In this document: piece after piece, positions 21,672-33,155 of the stretch | Numbering within the stretch: position 1 is the stretch's first letter | Layout: every line of letters begins with the position of its first letter | Translations under genes and position numbers: made by a program | The notes under the pieces: model-generated | What the model was told of the DNA's origin: nothing | Database searches by the model: none | What the model saw: the letters and a program-made list of their open reading frames with translations, nothing else | Assembly: GCA_937927895.1 (NCBI GenBank) | Contig: CALGKA010000013.1 | Coordinates: 87,644-151,643 of the forward strand | Direction: 5' to 3' | Source: an uncultured Granulosicoccaceae bacterium | GTDB lineage: Bacteria > Pseudomonadota > Gammaproteobacteria > Granulosicoccales > Granulosicoccaceae | DNA length: 64,000 bases

Positions 21672-23343
21672 TCAGCGCATATTGCTTTGGGCAGCCTTAG
21701 GTTTCTTACTGCTGCAAGTGTGGACATCATGGCAGCAGGACTATGCCCCCAGACCACCGGTTGCTGTAACTCAGCCAGGTGCTGTACCGGCAACGGGCGG
21801 CATTGATCAATCAGAAGCACTGTCAGCAGCGGGTGCAACCGCTAATGATATTCCCGAACCCGTCGCGGGCACATCGACTGCCGTGGTTAGTAATACGGCT
21901 GCAGAGTCGGCTCCGGGTGGAGAAATTATCACCGTTACCACAGATACTTTTAAAGTCACTCTTAGTAGTAAAGGTGGCGATATAAACTCAGTCAGATTAC
22001 TGCAATACCCGACATCGCTTGAAACACCAGATGATCCTTTTGTGTTAATGAATGACACAGAAGCAGAATATTTTGTCGCGCAATCCGGCTTACAGGTACA
22101 AGGTGGCGAAGCGCCCGATCATCACGCGATATTCAATGTAGAGCAGACAGAGTACATGTTAGCTGAAGGGCAAAGTGAACTTCGCGTACCGCTGACGTGG
22201 CAGTCGAGCAATGGCGTTACAGTCACTAAAACCTATATTTTTATGCGTGATCGCTACCTGATTGATCTTGAATATGAGATCCAAAACGGATCAAGTGAAG
22301 CGATGAACTTTAACCAGTATCGGCAACTCCGTCGCAAACCCGTTACAGACGATGAAACGCAGAGTTTTATCTATACTTTTATTGGCGGTGTGGTTAGTAC
22401 TGATCAAGACCCATACGAAAAAATTGACTTCGATGATTTCGATGATGTTACCAATAGCTCAAAAACCACTGGTGGTTGGGCGGCGATCATTGAACACTAC
22501 TTTTTAGGTGCATGGATTCCAAAGCAAGATGAAACCAACACCATATACACCAAGTCGTTAAGTTCACCACAACGCTACATTATTGGACTGCAGTCAGAAG
22601 CGACCACGGTAGCGGCTGGTACCACTGGCAATATGACTAGCAGTTTTTTTGTCGGTCCTAAAATTCAGGAACGCATGAAAGCGGTGGCACCTAACCTTGA
22701 TCTAACCGTCGATTACGGATTTTTATCGGTTATTGCCAAGCCAATCTTCTGGTTGCTGAATAAAATTCACTCTATTGTGGGTAACTGGGGTTGGGCTATT
22801 GTTGGCGTGACCATGTGTATCAAACTAATATTTTATAAATTGTCTGAAGCCAGTTATCGCTCTATGGCTCGCATGCGTAAATTGCAGCCACAGCTTGCTT
22901 CGCTTAAAGAGCGCCATGGGGATGACCGCGCCAAAATGGGTCAGGCAACCATGGATCTCTATAAGAAAGAAAAGGTCAATCCGCTTGGTGGTTGTTTACC
23001 CATCATGGTGCAGATTCCGGTATTTATTTCGTTGTACTGGGTGCTACTGGAAAGTGTTGAACTTCGTCAAGCACCATGGATTCTGTGGATCAAAGATTTA
23101 TCGCTTATGGATAAGTACTACGTGTTACCCGTGATTATGGGTATCACCATGTTTATTCAGCAAAAGCTAAACCCGGCACCGGTTGATCCAATTCAGGCCA
23201 AGGTGTTTATGGCTATGCCGTTTGTGTTCACCATATTTTTTGCATTCTTCCCGGCCGGGCTGGTGCTTTACTGGGTGGTGAACAACACTTTATCTATCGC
23301 GCAGCAATACTATATTACGCGCCACGTATTAGCAGAGAAGTAG
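21664..23343 (+). CDS. yidC: Membrane protein insertase YidC
   Basis: A 559-residue inner-membrane insertase that works alone or with SecYEG. It has an N-terminal membrane anchor (about 5-20), a low-complexity A/T/P/G stretch (about 28-85), the large periplasmic beta-domain (about 90-345), and a C-terminal set of five membrane segments (about 360-550). The latter includes the P-L-G-G-C-L-P-I-M-V-Q-I-P-V-F segment. Size is normal for a Gram-negative YidC. It is followed after 9 bases by mnmE. Confidence 0.96.
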   Translation: MDNQRILLWAALGFLLLQVWTSWQQDYAPRPPVAVTQPGAVPATGGIDQSEALSAAGATANDIPEPVAGTSTAVVSNTAAESAPGGEIITVTTDTFKVTLSSKGGDINSVRLLQYPTSLETPDDPFVLMNDTEAEYFVAQSGLQVQGGEAPDHHAIFNVEQTEYMLAEGQSELRVPLTWQSSNGVTVTKTYIFMRDRYLIDLEYEIQNGSSEAMNFNQYRQLRRKPVTDDETQSFIYTFIGGVVSTDQDPYEKIDFDDFDDVTNSSKTTGGWAAIIEHYFLGAWIPKQDETNTIYTKSLSSPQRYIIGLQSEATTVAAGTTGNMTSSFFVGPKIQERMKAVAPNLDLTVDYGFLSVIAKPIFWLLNKIHSIVGNWGWAIVGVTMCIKLIFYKLSEASYRSMARMRKLQPQLASLKERHGDDRAKMGQATMDLYKKEKVNPLGGCLPIMVQIPVFISLYWVLLESVELRQAPWILWIKDLSLMDKYYVLPVIMGITMFIQQKLNPAPVDPIQAKVFMAMPFVFTIFFAFFPAGLVLYWVVNNTLSIAQQYYITRHVLAEK

Positions 23344-23352
23344 TGAGTTGTT

Positions 23353-24675
23353 GTGTCTGGTGACACGATAGCAGCAATTGCCACGGCATCCGGTAAGGGT
23401 GCTATCGGCATTGTGAAGGTCAGCGGTGCAAAATCGCATGAGATAGCAAAGTTAATAACTCATCAAAACCTGCAGCCAAGACAAGCGCGTTACACTCCTT
23501 TTTATAATGCTGAAGGGCAAACCATAGATCACGGCGTGGCGCTGTATTTCAAAGGTCCTGATTCCTACACTGGTGAAGATGTACTAGAGCTGCAATCTCA
23601 CGGTAACCATGTGTTGCTGGATCAATTACTCGAAGCGGCAGCCAAAGCAGGGGCACGGGCAGCGCGCCCTGGTGAATTTACTGAACGGGCATTCTTAAAC
23701 GACAAAATGGATTTAGCCCAAGCTGAATCTGTAAGCGATCTAATCGAAGCAAGCACCGCAGATGCAGCCAGTGCTGCAGTAAGATCCCTTCAAGGTGAAT
23801 TTTCAAACCATGTTGCCGATATTCGAGAACAGCTTCTAAATTGCCGGGTCTATGTAGAGTCAGCATTAGACTTTGCAGAAGAAGAGATCGATTTTTTACA
23901 AGATAGTGATCTTGCAGATCGCTTTGCAAAATTAAATGAAACCGTCAAACAATTATTAGCTAGAAGCCAGGAAGGCATACTGCTCAGAGACGGAATAAGC
24001 ATCGTTATTGCAGGACTGCCAAACGTAGGTAAATCAAGTTTGCTTAATCGGCTTACCGGCCAGGATACCGCTATTGTTACAGACATAGCTGGTACCACGC
24101 GTGATGTTCTAAAAGAAGAAATCAATATAGATGGGTTGCCCATTCATATTATTGATACCGCAGGACTTCGCAACAGCGATGACCCAATTGAACAAGAAGG
24201 CGTGCGCAGAGCAAGAGTTCAAATAGATCAGGCTGACAGAATTTTATACATAGTTCAGGCAGACAAGCCCTATGAAAATTCTTTGTTGGCAGAACTGCCC
24301 GTTCATATTCCGATTAGCAAAGTGATTAACAAAGCAGATTTAACCCCTGAAATAGCCTCAGATTCAGAGACTATTATTGTTTCTGCAAAAACAGGGTGGG
24401 GCATAGATCAGTTACGTGAACACCTAAAACAATGTGCTGGTTTTGAAAAAACTCCAGAGGGTGCGCTGATGGCACGCCGCCGCCACATTACAGCGCTTAC
24501 TAATGTTCAAGCGCACATCCATGCAGCCCACCAAAGCCTGGTGAAAGAGGGTGCTGGTGAGATAGCAGCGGAAGAACTGCGCGTAGCGCAAGTTCAACTC
24601 AACTTAATTACCGGAGAGTTCACCAGTGATGATTTATTGGGTGAAATCTTTTCTCGCTTTTGTATTGGCAAGTAG
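23353..24675 (+). CDS. mnmE: tRNA modification GTPase MnmE
   Basis: A 440-residue GTPase that, with MnmG, installs the 5-carboxymethylaminomethyl group on wobble uridine 34. It has an N-terminal folate-binding domain (about 1-118), a helical domain, and an inserted G domain with G1 G-L-P-N-V-G-K-S at 221-228. The G2 switch T-D-I-A-G-T-T-R-D and G3 D-T-A-G-L-R are also visible. It ends in the catalytic C-I-G-K. The start is GTG at 23353. Its partner mnmG is 2 kb downstream. Confidence 0.96.
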   Translation: MSGDTIAAIATASGKGAIGIVKVSGAKSHEIAKLITHQNLQPRQARYTPFYNAEGQTIDHGVALYFKGPDSYTGEDVLELQSHGNHVLLDQLLEAAAKAGARAARPGEFTERAFLNDKMDLAQAESVSDLIEASTADAASAAVRSLQGEFSNHVADIREQLLNCRVYVESALDFAEEEIDFLQDSDLADRFAKLNETVKQLLARSQEGILLRDGISIVIAGLPNVGKSSLLNRLTGQDTAIVTDIAGTTRDVLKEEINIDGLPIHIIDTAGLRNSDDPIEQEGVRRARVQIDQADRILYIVQADKPYENSLLAELPVHIPISKVINKADLTPEIASDSETIIVSAKTGWGIDQLREHLKQCAGFEKTPEGALMARRRHITALTNVQAHIHAAHQSLVKEGAGEIAAEELRVAQVQLNLITGEFTSDDLLGEIFSRFCIGK

Positions 24676-24732
24676 TATTAGAAAGTAGCGTACGGAAGCA
24701 CCTACGTTTTCAGTGGGGTTCCGGGGTAATAG

Positions 24733-25581
24733 TTAATTACGCTCAACACTATTAGCAGAAAATACCATAGCGTTATCTTGTCGAACTACGTTATATACAA
24801 CCCGCAAGTAGGCAGACCAGTTATCGTCATACCCTTCACCCATGGCAGCGCGGATCTCTGATGGGAAAGTAAAATTACCATCGTCAACGACTATGCAGCT
24901 CACTAGAATAGTTTCGTTTGCGGCACCTGTGCCACTTGAATATATTTCTATTACTGAGCCTTGAACATTGTTTGGTACCCAGTTGAACTCGGTATTAGCG
25001 TCTACGTTTTGATCTACAGCCGGGGTGCTTATTTGTAGAGCGGGTACGTCGTTAATAGCAAGTGTTGGGAAGCCTGGAAATTCCTCACCGATAATATCAA
25101 CGGTTAATCCGTTCGGTGCCGTGCCTGTTAGTGGTGTAGTGGTTCTATACACGGGGCCGGTTGCAACATATTCTCTACTGAGTGTTGCGTAGGTGCCGCC
25201 GGCGCTGTTAACAATGACATTTTCACCGGCACTTATTAATGTTGTTTCGCGATCATATATTTTAATATTTGGGATATATTCACCGGTGCTTGGTTGCTCA
25301 ATAGCGCAAGTGTCAACGCGTGGGGCGAATGAGCTTTCAACGTACTCAGGTGATAGACCGGCATCGAGTTTGCCAAACAGTGCTCTCGAATAGTCTGCGT
25401 CGGTGCTGTTGGGCTCCATTTTAATTAAGCCAACAAGCGTAATTGGGCCTTCAACTTGAATGTTGTCCCAGCTGCTGGCTGAATCCCCATTGTTTGTAGC
25501 GGTGTCACTGTCAGAATCACAGCCAACGCTGAGGCTGATCAGTATGGCCAAAAGAAGATTTTTTTTCGTCTGACTTTTCAT
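24733..25581 (-). CDS. Uncharacterised lipoprotein
   Basis: A 282-residue protein with a lipoprotein signal: K-K-N-L-L-L-A-I-L-I then lipobox L-S-V-G-C with C21. A D/S/T/N-rich spacer (22-40) and a beta-rich mature domain follow. It has a pair of cysteines (in D-T-C-A and V-S-C-I) and a Y-D-D-N-W-S-A-Y-L-R-V-V segment near the end. I recognise no family. It is the only minus-strand gene between mnmE and mnmG and looks lineage-specific. Confidence 0.6.
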   Translation of the reverse strand: MKSQTKKNLLLAILISLSVGCDSDSDTATNNGDSASSWDNIQVEGPITLVGLIKMEPNSTDADYSRALFGKLDAGLSPEYVESSFAPRVDTCAIEQPSTGEYIPNIKIYDRETTLISAGENVIVNSAGGTYATLSREYVATGPVYRTTTPLTGTAPNGLTVDIIGEEFPGFPTLAINDVPALQISTPAVDQNVDANTEFNWVPNNVQGSVIEIYSSGTGAANETILVSCIVVDDGNFTFPSEIRAAMGEGYDDNWSAYLRVVYNVVRQDNAMVFSANSVERN

Positions 25582-25773
25582 CTAATAAATACCCAAAGCA
25601 TGTTTTTTCTACTGTAGGACATATACGCCGTAATAGCTTAGTACCGTTCCGCAATTGTGAGCGTTGCTTACAACTGTTCACAGTAGCTTTTCGAGGAAGA
25701 CCTGAATAACAGTTAAGTAGCTCTCATTCCGGGGATAAGTAGATCACTCTATTTTGCTTAAGCTGCGAATCGA

Positions 25774-25980
25774 TTATTTTTCAAGAGCCCACTGATTGAT
25801 GGCGGTGATTGCGTCTATAACTTCGTGTTTTGCTGCTGGTTTGAATAAAAATAACCTTGAGAGATATCGACTCCAAGTTTATTTACTACGACTAGCTGCT
25901 TTTCAGTCTGGATGCCTGCGCTCAAGTTTTTACTTTCTTGTAGAAACATTGAACATGAGAGCCTGACTTGGTTTTATTAT
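25774..25980 (-). pseudogene. Decayed C-terminal remnant of an EAL-domain (c-di-GMP phosphodiesterase) gene
   Basis: Read on the minus strand, this segment gives S-A-G-I-Q-T-E-K-Q-L, then N-K-L-G-V-D-I-S-Q-G-Y-F-Y-S in one frame. Near 25840 the frame shifts by one base and continues P-A-A-K-H-E-V-I-D-A-I to a TAA at 25774-25776. This is the ending of an EAL domain (E-G-[IV]-E-T...L-G-x-D-x-x-Q-G-Y-x-x-x-x-P). No upstream EAL catalytic motifs are left, so it is a gene fossil of about 65 codons. Confidence 0.55.
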
Positions 25981-26691
25981 TATCGTTCCCTTTGCCAAAC
26001 TTCTCCCTCAAAAGTTGTAGTGGCATATACCTCTGCAACTGGACAAAGTCAGTTGAAGATTATTGATTAGTGCTCAATTTATAAAACCTACCTTGGGAAA
26101 ATTTGATGCCTTCAAAAAATTTAGACACAAAAAATGTGAAATAATACTAAAGCCAGCTAGATAACCAAGGGTTATGGTTGTTTATTGTTTTATATTTTTG
26201 CGCATATTCATTAGGTTTTTAGCTGTTTATAGTGCCTCTTTATTAATCGTTTTAACCGGTGCTTTTAGGAGTTTACGTAATCTATTAGTACGGCCCGGAG
26301 ATCTGCGATATAACAGAATGTATATAAAATGGATGCGCCAGGGAAAACTATGCTTAAAGAGGCGCGTCATAATAGGAGTGTAGAAAAGTGGCAGGTAGTG
26401 CCTGTTCGATACATGAGATTTTTGATCGAAATTTCGAACTCCCAATCAATCCGTTGTCATGGGATTATCGGGCAATATGGGCGCGCTTTTTAGGCTCGGT
26501 GTAGTATTAGTCCGGCTGTAGTGGGCATGCTTTGCCCGGTAAAAAGGACCGATGATCGGTTTTTTTGGTTTACACTGTGGTATTACCTTAGGTGGTGATC
26601 TGTGCACATTGTCTTGCGCAACTTCTCTCTATAATCCCAAGCATTATTAACCCCAAACGCAGCTTTATTGGTACTTTTGGTTAAGCGGTCT
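25981..26691. other. Intergenic region before mnmG, no convincing gene
   Basis: An AT-rich stretch of about 700 bases. A 69-codon frame at 26174-26383 has no family resemblance and no good ribosome site. Two small hairpins stand at 26523-26537 (GGGCA/TGCCC) and 26541-26567. The mnmG promoter should be near the end. No DnaA box cluster was seen, so this is not an E. coli-type gidA-side origin. Confidence 0.4.
26541..26567 (+). terminator. Terminator-like hairpin upstream of mnmG
   Basis: ACCGA / TCGGT stem around 26548-26560, preceded by five As and followed by seven Ts, with the GGGCA/TGCCC hairpin just before. It could be an attenuator of the mnmG unit or the end of an unseen small transcript. 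Confidence 0.4.
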
Positions 26692-28590
26692 ATGAACAAA
26701 CAATTCATCTACGATGTCATCGTTGTTGGCGGTGGACACGCAGGCACAGAGGCGGCATTAGCTTCAAGTCGTGCTGGTGCGCGTACCTTACTGCTGACGC
26801 ACAATATTGAAACCATTGGTCAGATGAGCTGCAATCCTGCTATTGGCGGAATTGGCAAAGGCCACGTAGTAAAAGAGATTGATGCGCTGGGCGGAGTTAT
26901 GGCACAAGCGGCAGACCATGCCGGCATCCACATCCGCACACTAAATGCTCGCAAAGGGCCGGCGGTCCAAGCTACCCGAGCGCAGTCTGATCGTGTGCTG
27001 TACAAAGCGTTTGTGCGTGGCGTGGTAGAAAACCAACCTAACTTGCATATATTTCAACAATCGGTCGATGACCTTATTGTTAATGGCGATAGCTGTGCCG
27101 GAGTAGTCACTCAATCTGGATTGCGTTATAGCGCGCAAAGAGTGGTGCTTACCGTCGGTACGTTCCTCGGTGGCAAAATTCATATTGGCGATGTACAACA
27201 AGCCGGTGGCCGCGCGGGTGATGCGCCGTCGAATGCTCTTGCAGATCGATTGCGTGAATTACCTTTTAGAGTGGCGCGGCTTAAAACCGGAACACCACCA
27301 AGACTTGATGGCCGCTCGATCGATTATTCGCAGCTTGAAGCACAGCCAGGTGATTCACCAAGGCCGGTGTTTTCATATTTAGGCACTGAAGACGATCACC
27401 CTGATCAAGTGCATTGTCATATTACTCATACCAATGAAGCAACGCATGACATCATAAAGGCGAACCTGCAACGCTCTGCTATGTATTCGGGCAACATAGA
27501 GGGTGTTGGACCGCGCTATTGCCCATCTATTGAAGATAAGGTAGTACGTTTTGCAGATAAAACATCACACCAAATATTTATAGAGCCCGAAGGGTTAAAT
27601 ACCCATGAGGTATACCCAAACGGTATCTCAACAAGCTTGCCCTTCGAAGTACAACTTGACTATGTACATAGCATAAAAGGCTTTGAAAACGCCCATATCA
27701 CGCGTGCTGGATACGCCATTGAATATGATTTTTTTGATCCACGTGATTTACATGCATCACTTGAAACCAAGTTTATAAACAACTTGTATTTTGCTGGCCA
27801 GATTAACGGTACTACCGGCTACGAAGAGGCTGCAGCGCAAGGGTTAATTGCCGGTATGAATGCAGCGCGCGCAGTTAAGGGCTTAGATGCCTGGTGCCCA
27901 CGACGCGACGAAGCCTATATAGGTGTCTTAATAGACGACTTAATAACCAGTGGCACGCTAGAGCCTTATAGAATGTTCACTAGTCGCGCGGAGTATCGTT
28001 TATTACTACGTGAAGACAACGCAGATCTGCGGTTAACAGAAAAAGGTCGCGAGCTCGGTTTGGTTAATGATTACCGTTGGCAGCAATTTAATATTAAGCG
28101 CGATGGGATAGAACAAAGCCGTGCAGCGGTTGAAAAGTGGTTTGTGCATGCAAGCTCTGATGATGCACGGCAAATAGAAACTGAATTTGACGTACAAGTA
28201 CAGAAAGACCAACCAGCACTAGATCTACTGCGCCGACCAGAAGTGAACTGTGGCGGCTTGCAAAAGCTTTTTCCGGATCGTTTTCCGGTTAGTGATCCCA
28301 TTGTGCTGCAGCAACTTGAAACGCAAATTCGCTACCAAGGTTATATCGATCGCCAGCAAGATGAGATCAACAAGCAATCACGTTTTGCAGAAACGTCGCT
28401 GCCGACCACATTTGATTATTCACAGGTGTCTGGTTTGTCTGCTGAAGTACAGCAAAAGTTATCTGAGCAACGCCCCGATACTGTTGGCCAGGCATCTCGT
28501 ATACCGGGTATTACTCCGGCTGCAATCTCATTGCTTTTGGTCAGCCTGAAAAAGCACAACATGTTAGAGCGTGTCGGAAAAATTGCCTGA
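26692..28590 (+). CDS. mnmG: tRNA uridine-5-carboxymethylaminomethyl modification enzyme MnmG
   Basis: A 632-residue FAD protein (GidA), partner of MnmE in wobble-uridine modification. It begins [20 protein letters not shown] with the FAD-binding G-G-G-H-A-G. Later come [12 protein letters not shown], the G-T-F-L-G-G-K segment, [10 protein letters not shown] and a C-terminal helical MnmE-binding part. I take the ATG at 26692; a TTG at 26668 would add eight unconserved residues. rsmG starts inside its last codons. Confidence 0.95.
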   Translation: MNKQFIYDVIVVGGGHAGTEAALASSRAGARTLLLTHNIETIGQMSCNPAIGGIGKGHVVKEIDALGGVMAQAADHAGIHIRTLNARKGPAVQATRAQSDRVLYKAFVRGVVENQPNLHIFQQSVDDLIVNGDSCAGVVTQSGLRYSAQRVVLTVGTFLGGKIHIGDVQQAGGRAGDAPSNALADRLRELPFRVARLKTGTPPRLDGRSIDYSQLEAQPGDSPRPVFSYLGTEDDHPDQVHCHITHTNEATHDIIKANLQRSAMYSGNIEGVGPRYCPSIEDKVVRFADKTSHQIFIEPEGLNTHEVYPNGISTSLPFEVQLDYVHSIKGFENAHITRAGYAIEYDFFDPRDLHASLETKFINNLYFAGQINGTTGYEEAAAQGLIAGMNAARAVKGLDAWCPRRDEAYIGVLIDDLITSGTLEPYRMFTSRAEYRLLLREDNADLRLTEKGRELGLVNDYRWQQFNIKRDGIEQSRAAVEKWFVHASSDDARQIETEFDVQVQKDQPALDLLRRPEVNCGGLQKLFPDRFPVSDPIVLQQLETQIRYQGYIDRQQDEINKQSRFAETSLPTTFDYSQVSGLSAEVQQKLSEQRPDTVGQASRIPGITPAAISLLLVSLKKHNMLERVGKIA

Positions 28591-29233
28591 TTCAAGTTTG
28601 TACGGCCAAACCACCCCTCGGGTTGCGCTTGTAGATGGTTTGCAGCGGATGCATATCTCGCTTGAAGAACCGCAGATTGAAGCACTGCTTGAGTATGTTC
28701 GATTGCTGGTCAAATGGAACAAAGTGGTCAATTTGACTGCGGTGCGGGATCCGCTGCAAATGGTACATAGGCATTTGCTCGATTCCCTATCGATTCTTCA
28801 ATACGTTGATGCTGACAGCCTGACCGATGTTGGTGCCGGAGCGGGTTTACCGGGCATTCCACTCGCCATTGCAAAACCTCACTTGAATGTAACCCTCATA
28901 GATAAGGTGGCCAAAAAAACGCACTTTATTCAGCAGGTGGCGGCCGAGTTGCAACTTAACAATGTGAGCGCATTACACCAGCGAGTTGAAGAAGTGACGT
29001 TGCAAAGTGAGTTGGTGGTAGCGCGGGCCTTTGCCTCCATCGATAAGCTGGCATTGCTAACTGGTCATCTACTACCAGCGGGCGGTAAGTTGCTCGCGAT
29101 GGTGGGACAGCTGCCTGGAAATGTTCAGATTGAGAATATCGCTGGGTTTTCGTTGTTAAAATCGGCCAAATTAACGATTCCCGATGAAACCGCCATGCGC
29201 AACATAGTAATATTAGAGCGCGACCCTAGCTGA
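28571..29233 (+). CDS. rsmG: 16S rRNA (guanine527-N7)-methyltransferase
   Basis: A 220-residue S-adenosylmethionine-dependent methyltransferase (GidB) acting on G527 of 16S rRNA. The family core is seen in [19 protein letters not shown], and the SAM loop [15 protein letters not shown]. The start is GTG at 28571, overlapping mnmG by 20 bases. This is the usual mnmG-rsmG-parA-parB order. Confidence 0.95.
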   Translation: MSEKLPDSSLYGQTTPRVALVDGLQRMHISLEEPQIEALLEYVRLLVKWNKVVNLTAVRDPLQMVHRHLLDSLSILQYVDADSLTDVGAGAGLPGIPLAIAKPHLNVTLIDKVAKKTHFIQQVAAELQLNNVSALHQRVEEVTLQSELVVARAFASIDKLALLTGHLLPAGGKLLAMVGQLPGNVQIENIAGFSLLKSAKLTIPDETAMRNIVILERDPS

Positions 29234-29305
29234 GACGGACAACCGTAGAGTTTTCCACTCGATAAGCCCTCAGACTACTGTAGTTCGCAGACACTCAGGA
29301 GCTTC

Positions 29306-30298
29306 ATGGCCAAGATTATTGCAATAGCGAACCAGAAAGGCGGTGTGGGTAAAACCACTACGGCTATTAATCTGTGTGCCGCACTTGGCGAGACGCAACG
29401 GAGAGTGTTGCTAATTGATCTCGACCCGCAAGGCAATGCAACCACCGGCGCGGGTGTCGATAAAAACAGCCATGAACTAACCACCTGTGATGTCTTGCTG
29501 AACGCCTGCCAGACCAAAGAGGCGATAGTTAGCCCGGAGCACGTCAAATTTGATGTGATGCCCAGCAATGCAGATCTGACCGCCGCCGAAGTACAGCTAA
29601 TGAGCATTGATGGCCGCGAGCGCTGTCTGGCTGAAGCACTGAGCCAGGTAGAAGCTAACTACGACTACATATATATAGACTGCCCTCCGGCTCTTAATGT
29701 ACTCACATTGAATGCGTTTGTTGCAGCAAATGGCGTTCTGATTCCGATGCAATGCGAATACTATGCATTAGAAGGGCTTTCATCTTTGCTGCAAACCATT
29801 AAGCAGGTGCAGGGCTCGGTTAATCCCCGGCTTGCTATTGAAGGTATTTTGCGCACCATGTTTGATGGTCGAAACAAGCTCGGGCATGAGGTATCAAACC
29901 AGCTAATCGAACATTTTGAGTCGCGTGTTTATCGCACCATTATTCCAAGAAATGTCAGGCTTGCTGAAGCTCCAAGCTTTGGCCAACCGATTGTCTACTA
30001 CGATAAATCGTCGCGTGGTTCAATTGCTTATCTGGCGCTGGCGGGTGAAATTATTCGTCGCGAAATGGCTAGTGAATCAGCTAGAAACGCAGCCAGATCA
30101 CAGACAAATTCAGCAGGCTCGGCGAGCGCTGCGCGAACGTCTATGGATCCAAGCACGGTGGCTCAAGCTACAACAATTCAAGCACAGCCCAATATTGCCA
30201 GTAAGGCGAATGGTGAAGCAAGCCACACAGATAGTGCAGAACGTGAAGACAAACCAGCAGAATCTTCTGCAACGCAAGAAGCACCGCCGGTCTCATGA
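29306..30298 (+). CDS. parA: Chromosome partitioning ATPase ParA (Soj)
   Basis: A 330-residue Walker-type ATPase that moves ParB-parS complexes over the nucleoid. It has the deviant Walker A K-G-G-V-G-K-T-T at 11-18, D-L-D-P-Q-G-N near 40, and Walker B I-D-C-P-P-A-L. The ParA core ends near residue 253. The remaining ~77 residues are a low-complexity A/S/T/Q/E-rich tail, absent from most family members (about 255-265 residues). It is 41 bases ahead of parB. Confidence 0.95.
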   Translation: MAKIIAIANQKGGVGKTTTAINLCAALGETQRRVLLIDLDPQGNATTGAGVDKNSHELTTCDVLLNACQTKEAIVSPEHVKFDVMPSNADLTAAEVQLMSIDGRERCLAEALSQVEANYDYIYIDCPPALNVLTLNAFVAANGVLIPMQCEYYALEGLSSLLQTIKQVQGSVNPRLAIEGILRTMFDGRNKLGHEVSNQLIEHFESRVYRTIIPRNVRLAEAPSFGQPIVYYDKSSRGSIAYLALAGEIIRREMASESARNAARSQTNSAGSASAARTSMDPSTVAQATTIQAQPNIASKANGEASHTDSAEREDKPAESSATQEAPPVS

Positions 30299-30339
30299 GT
30301 TTTTTGATAACACACAGTGTTAAGCGCAGGGTAGATTAA

Positions 30340-31341
30340 GTGTCGACGACAAAAAAAAGCGGCTTGGGCCGAGGCCTTGGAGCCTTGCTTCAAGGTATAG
30401 ATATAGCAGCCCCTGTTAATGCTGAGCGCGAACCTGAGCACCAAGTGGAACAAACCGCGTCTACTCCTGATGCCAAAGAGTCCGCCAGAACAGACACACC
30501 GCACAGACGCCCTGGCAAAGGTTTAGTCTCACCGACACCCGCACCGGTCGCAGACGTGGAAGGTTCGGTCACTGATATTCCCGTTGAATCGATTACCCGC
30601 GGGACCTATCAACCGCGCGTGCATTTTGATCAAGAGGCATTGCAAGAGCTCGCAGATTCGATCACCGCACAGGGTTTGATACAGCCAGTGTTGTTGCGCC
30701 GCCGTGGTGGTGGTTTTGAACTGATTGCCGGTGAGCGCCGTTGGCGCGCGTCACAATTGGCAGGTCTTAAAACCATTCCCGCCATTGTCCGCGAGATGGA
30801 TGACAGTGCCGTTGCTGCGGTAACATTAATTGAAAATATTCAGCGTGAAGACCTCAACCCACTGGAAGAGGCACGCGCGCTGTATAGGTTAAAGAATGAA
30901 TTCAGTATGACTGACCTTGCGGTGGCGGACGCTGTTGGTCGTTCGCGTGCAGCGGTATCGAATTTAATTCGATTGCTTGATCTGGACGAACGAGTCTCAG
31001 AGATGCTTGCCACCGGCAAAATCGAAATGGGTCATGCCCGCGCTATTTTGACACTGCCCGCAGATGAGCAGCATGCGATAGCAATGAAAGTCTACGCTGA
31101 GGGCTTGAGTGTTAGAGCAACTGAGGCGTTAGCGCGTGGTGGCGCTGCGGCAAAAAAGTCAAAAGCCAGTAAACCGGCTAAGAAACAACAAGACGGCCAT
31201 ATAAGAGCGCTCGAATCGCAGCTTTCAGAGAAACTCGGTGCCGGTGTCGCGATTGACCACTCGAAAACTGGCAAAGGTAGCATTACCGTTAGCTATAATT
31301 CACTTGATGAACTGGACGGTATTCTGTCTCACATTAACTAA
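30340..31341 (+). CDS. parB: Chromosome partitioning protein ParB (Spo0J)
   Basis: A 333-residue CTP-dependent DNA clamp that loads at parS and spreads. The N-terminal segment G-L-G-R-G-L-G-A-L-L (8-17) is the ParA-interacting region. The ParB/Srx domain has G-E-R-R-W-R-A at 131-137, part of the CTP pocket, and E-N-I-Q-R-E-D-L-N-P. A helix-turn-helix follows (D-A-V-G-R-S-R-A-A-V-S-N), and the C-terminus is the dimerisation domain. GTG start. The matching parS is within recF. Confidence 0.95.
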   Translation: MSTTKKSGLGRGLGALLQGIDIAAPVNAEREPEHQVEQTASTPDAKESARTDTPHRRPGKGLVSPTPAPVADVEGSVTDIPVESITRGTYQPRVHFDQEALQELADSITAQGLIQPVLLRRRGGGFELIAGERRWRASQLAGLKTIPAIVREMDDSAVAAVTLIENIQREDLNPLEEARALYRLKNEFSMTDLAVADAVGRSRAAVSNLIRLLDLDERVSEMLATGKIEMGHARAILTLPADEQHAIAMKVYAEGLSVRATEALARGGAAAKKSKASKPAKKQQDGHIRALESQLSEKLGAGVAIDHSKTGKGSITVSYNSLDELDGILSHIN

Positions 31342-31421
31342 CTGCGGCAAAGCGCCAAAAGTCAGGCTATTACGCTTTCAAAGCGTCGGATTAACGACTG
31401 TTTAAATAACCGTTGTGATCC

Positions 31422-31451
31422 TTGACCCTAGGATACATAGCCAAGTATACT
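31422..31451 (+). promoter_or_regulatory. Sigma70-type promoter of the atp operon
   Basis: -35 TTGACC (31422-31427), an 18-base spacer and -10 TATACT (31446-31451), about 75 bases before atpI. Both hexamers differ from the consensus at one position. Confidence 0.65.
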
Positions 31452-31528
31452 TCGCGCGTTATGCAGTCTTGTTCGTGCGCTCGACGGAACGCCATTTATA
31501 GCCTATAAACTGATTGGATAAGCGCTAC

Positions 31529-31921
31529 ATGGCTGTGCGATCACCACACTTTGCAATTGTGCGGCGTCTGCTGCTGGTTCAGTTTGCGCTCGCATTGTTT
31601 TTTCCGCTCGTGTTTCTGCCTTTTGGTATCAACGCTGCTATGTCAGCATTGGCAGGTGGTTTCGCTAGTTTTGTTCCGAACGCGTATTTCGCGTACAGAA
31701 CATTTCAATACAGCGGAGCGCGGGCAGTAAATGCAATTGCACGTGGAATGCTTGCCGGGGAGATCGGCAAGTTAGCTTTGATGGCACTAATATTTATAGT
31801 GCTTTTTAAATATCAGAAAACGCTGAATCATGGAGCATTGTTCAGCGGGTTCATAGTGGTTCAATTGTCAGTTTGGCTAACCCCGCTGCTTTCGAATCGA
31901 AAACCGAATTCTAGCTTTTGA
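31529..31921 (+). CDS. atpI: ATP synthase protein I
   Basis: A 130-residue inner-membrane protein with four hydrophobic segments, beginning M-A-V-R-S-P-H-F-A-I-V. AtpI helps assemble the c-ring and is not part of the finished enzyme. The sequence is poorly conserved, and the call rests on hydrophobic pattern, the A-G-G-F-A-S-F-V-P-N-A-Y-F segment and first place in the atp operon. The ATG at 31529 is chosen over an in-frame TTG at 31514, because GGATAAG lies just before it. Confidence 0.85.
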   Translation: MAVRSPHFAIVRRLLLVQFALALFFPLVFLPFGINAAMSALAGGFASFVPNAYFAYRTFQYSGARAVNAIARGMLAGEIGKLALMALIFIVLFKYQKTLNHGALFSGFIVVQLSVWLTPLLSNRKPNSSF

Positions 31922-31927
31922 AATTAG

Positions 31928-32803
<876 letters not shown>

Positions 32804-32807
32804 TTAA

Positions 32808-33116
<309 letters not shown>

Positions 33117-33155
33117 TAGATCTGACCAAACGCAGATTGACTAGGAGATAGGCAA

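Noticed and set aside
26174..26383. 69-codon open frame with a hydrophobic start before mnmG
   Set aside because: No family resemblance, no ribosome site and biased composition; it lies in a decayed intergenic region.
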